Shown here: piece by piece, positions 61,970 through 64,000 of the stretch | How the letters are laid out: each line of letters opens with the position of its first letter | Numbering within the stretch: the stretch's first letter is position 1 | Assembly (NCBI RefSeq): GCF_027942865.1 | Contig: NC_134510.1 | Location: forward strand, 37,627,663-37,691,662 | Source of the DNA: Odontesthes bonariensis | Lineage: Eukaryota > Chordata > Actinopteri > Atheriniformes > Atherinopsidae | DNA length: 64,000 nucleotides | Direction: 5' to 3' | Program-made: the position numbers and the translations under genes | The notes under the pieces: generated by a model | Databases searched by the model: none | Told to the model about the DNA's origin: nothing | What the model saw: only the letters and a program-made list of their open reading frames with translations

Positions 61970-61981
61970 AGTTTCACTTCC
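61970..61981 (-). promoter_or_regulatory. ETS/IRF composite or ISRE-like element
   Basis: Minus-strand GGAAGTGAAACT, 28-39 bases before the ATG, fits GGAANNGAAA (ETS/IRF composite) and is close to an interferon response element. GTTTCAGCTTTC follows a few bases upstream. Interferon or myeloid control is inferred. Confidence 0.5.
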
Positions 61982-62044
61982 TGAAAGCTGAAACTAGTCT
62001 GAGCTCTGATCGATAAATCATGTGTCGGTGAAGAGAACAGAACC

Positions 62045-62480
62045 GGTCGGTTCACCTGTGTTGGTTACACCCATCATGAGCTGCAGATCTGAAGGGGAGG
62101 GAACAAGGAAACATGTGGGCAGAGCGGAGCTGCTGTGGGTAACACTTCTTATGTCCTTTGGCCCAGCTCAGCCTTTTCTCCCTGTTTCCCTTCCTTAAGA
62201 ACGGCTTCCTGACAGCCACCTTTCCATGGAGCCCATTTCTGATGAGGCTTGGGCCAACAGCAGATGGATCAGCTGAAGGTCCAGATGCATCTCTCAGCTC
62301 CTGTGTCAGGTCTTTGCTGGATGTTTTCCTCTTTCTTAAGGACATCACTTTCAGATCCTGTTCATCTGCTGGAGATAGTTCTTTAGGCCTGACACTTCTT
62401 CTTTTGTCCTCCACTTGTCCAGTTTCCTCAAATGTTTTAAGGACACACAGCACACCATGCTGATTTAAGGTAAACACAAG
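62045..62480 (-). pseudogene. Truncated Tc1-like transposase (N-terminal part)
   Basis: A 141-codon frame with VLKTFEETGQVEDKRR, LSPADEQDLKVMSLRKRK, GLHGKVAVRKPFL and KRLSWAKGHKK, the two DNA-binding subdomains of Tc1 transposases. It stops before the WTDE catalytic block. A different Tc1 lineage from the one at 5730. Confidence 0.78.
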
Positions 62481-62489
62481 AAACTTCTG

Positions 62490-62880
62490 CTAAAGAAAAA
62501 TGGACCAGACTCAGTGAATAACTCAGTGAACCTCCTTTCATCAGTGTTTCGTCTAGTTAGGCCCACGACACCTCCAGGAGGCTAGAGAGTGATCACTGGC
62601 GTCCCAGAGTCACCCCCCCAATGCCATTCTAAGCTACCTCAGCCTCTCACCAACTGCACACCAGTCACAGCGGGGTGGGGATACAAACCCTAGATCGGGT
62701 AGGGGGTAGAAATAGAAGAGGTAAAGAAAATTAGGAATGGGATGCAAACTCTGGTTCGGGTAGGGGGCAATGAAAGTATAGAGGGTGCCAGAGGTGGAAG
62801 CAGGACAAGACACACTAGCAGATTCAGCAGACAAACTCACCTAAACAGTCCTATAATCCCTAAAAATGCCAGAAAAAACA
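62490..62880. other. Unassigned sequence with two direct repeats
   Basis: GGGTAGGGGGTAGAAAT and GGGTAGGGGGCAATGAA (62697, 62758) follow TACAAACCCTAGATC and TGCAAACTCTGGTTC, a degenerate 61-bp direct repeat. No coding signal. Confidence 0.4.
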
Positions 62881-63240
62881 AAGCCATACAACTCACTCAA
62901 AGCCAACTCACCTAAAATGGCCGCCTGGTTTCAAAAGGCTCACATGGGCCACACCCTCCACTTAAATATCCTGAATTTCTTCTTTGTTTCTTCCAAAAGT
63001 CTGTTTACCCTAAGTGCTCCCCCTGCTGGGCTCCCAGCTGCTATTGCTTCTTCTAATCCAAATCCACTGACTGGACTTTACTGCCTCATCTGACAGCTCT
63101 TTCACTATTTTCCTCACACTCTGTCCACTTACACCCAGCTCCCTCAACAATGAGACAACAGACTTTGCAACAAATCCTCTACATCCTACTTCCACTGGAC
63201 ATATCCTAACTTTCCAACTTCGCTGCTCTGCTTCTGCCCC
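62881..63240 (-). mobile_element. LINE 3' ORF remnant
   Basis: The minus frame 63195-63010 reads VGCRGFVAKSVVSLLRELG and VKELSDEAVKSSQWIWIRR, the extreme C-terminus of a non-LTR reverse transcriptase polyprotein of R2/NeSL or related type, ending in a 3' UTR. No catalytic part remains. Confidence 0.6.
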
Positions 63241-63244
63241 TATT

Positions 63245-64000
63245 ACATTACGGTCATTTTTCAGACGCTTTTATCCAAAGCGATTTACAATAAGTGTGTT
63301 CCACATCGGTAGGCAAAAGAACTTCAGGTCACAAGAAATCATAAGTGCATTTTCTTCCAAAACCAAACAGCTAAGAGCATAACTAGTGCTAGAGTAAGTG
63401 CAGTAATTTAGGTACAGAGACAAATGGGAAAAAAAAAAAAATTAGAAAACAAATAAGTGCATAGGAAGCTAGGACGGCGCAGGTGATGTCCTAAGAGGGC
63501 GGATCAGGGTAGTGTTTCCTGAAGAGATGGGTTTTCAGCCTACGGCCAAAGATGGGCAGCGACTCAGCTGTCCTGACATCAGTCGGGAGATCGTTCCACC
63601 ATCGGGGCGCCAGAACAGAGAACAGCCGTGACCGTGTGTATGGTGCGCAGGGACCGCTGAGTGACGGGGCAGCCGGCCGCCTTGAGGCCACAGAGAGGTA
63701 GGAAAAGTTATGGGAGTGGATGACAGAACCAAGAGATGATGTGTAGAGGGAGAAAAGAAGAGGACCCAGGACCGAACCTTGGGGAACCCCAGTGGTGAGC
63801 CTACGTGGCTTCGACACAGACCCTCTCAGTGTGACCTGGTAGGAGCGACCTGTCAGGTAGGATGAGAACATGGAGAGTGCAGAGTCAGAGACCCCCATTC
63901 CCTCCAGGATAGAGAGAAGGATGTGGTGGTTCACTGTGTCAAATGCTGCAGACAGGTCCAGGAGAATCAGGACAGAGGAGAGAGAGTGTAATGGGAAATT
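63245..64000 (-). mobile_element. LINE with internally deleted reverse transcriptase, runs off the right edge
   Basis: The right edge encodes LSAAFDTVNHHILLSILEG (RT motif with catalytic D), then LTTGVPQGSVLGPLLFSLY. The frame then jumps from NFSYLS directly to RSRLFSVLAPRWWNDLP, so the YADD active site is deleted. The 3' UTR (63480-63245) holds CTAGTGCTAGAGTAAG and ends GTAAATCGCTTTGGATAAAAG with ATTAC-type tail. The same tail occurs at 28362-28580. Confidence 0.8.

Overview
This looks like a piece of a percomorph-type teleost fish genome. The genes are split by GT-AG introns, three loci encode teleost killer-cell-lectin-like receptors, one encodes a finTRIM-like RING/B30.2 protein, and most of the remaining DNA is fish-style transposable element (hAT, Tc1, Harbinger, TTAA MITEs, TG...CA LTR elements, Ty3/Gypsy, L2- and RTE-type LINEs, tRNA SINEs). 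I cannot name the species.

Layout. Positions 1-21400 hold two minus-strand lectin-receptor genes: gene D (exons at 3757-3814 and 3109-3207, running off the left edge) and gene C (seven exons, 9019-21396, a complete 292-aa model). Between and inside them are hAT copies, a Tc1 fossil with thirteen 75-bp repeats, a solo LTR, a stray stop-containing first exon (10619-10676) and, in gene C's fifth intron, a 6.4-kb DNA transposon (11531-17901) with an intact 1485-codon ORF and long imperfect terminal inverted repeats. Positions 21400-25060 are LINE plus LTR-element sequence, with a 45-bp hairpin minisatellite. Positions 25060-38470 (gene A, 350 aa) and 49590-59000 (gene B, 283 aa) are two direct paralogous units, each with an eight-exon plus-strand lectin-receptor gene. 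The DNA between them (38500-49350) is nested hAT, LTR, Harbinger-like and Gypsy elements. The right end holds an intronless minus-strand TRIM gene (60653-61942), a Tc1 remnant and two LINE remnants.

Function. Genes A, B, C and D share one plan: a short cytoplasmic exon with an ITIM-like tyrosine motif, further cytoplasmic exons, a transmembrane exon, a glycosylated coiled-coil stalk exon and three C-type lectin domain exons. This is the plan of type II inhibitory NK-type lectin receptors. Genes A and B have lost the inner disulfide of the lectin fold, while C keeps it. The neighbouring TRIM gene carries an ETS/IRF-like element just upstream of its start, so the block reads as a fast-evolving immune-receptor cluster.

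The standout element is the 6.4-kb transposon. Its single protein joins N-terminal zinc-binding motifs, a transposase-like middle part, a FEN/XPG (PIN-like) nuclease-like part and a cysteine-rich CXC-like tail. Because A and B are paralogous, several insertions can be placed after their duplication by comparing filled and empty sites. All exon boundaries were read by eye from splice signals, phase and paralogue alignment. No database search was run.
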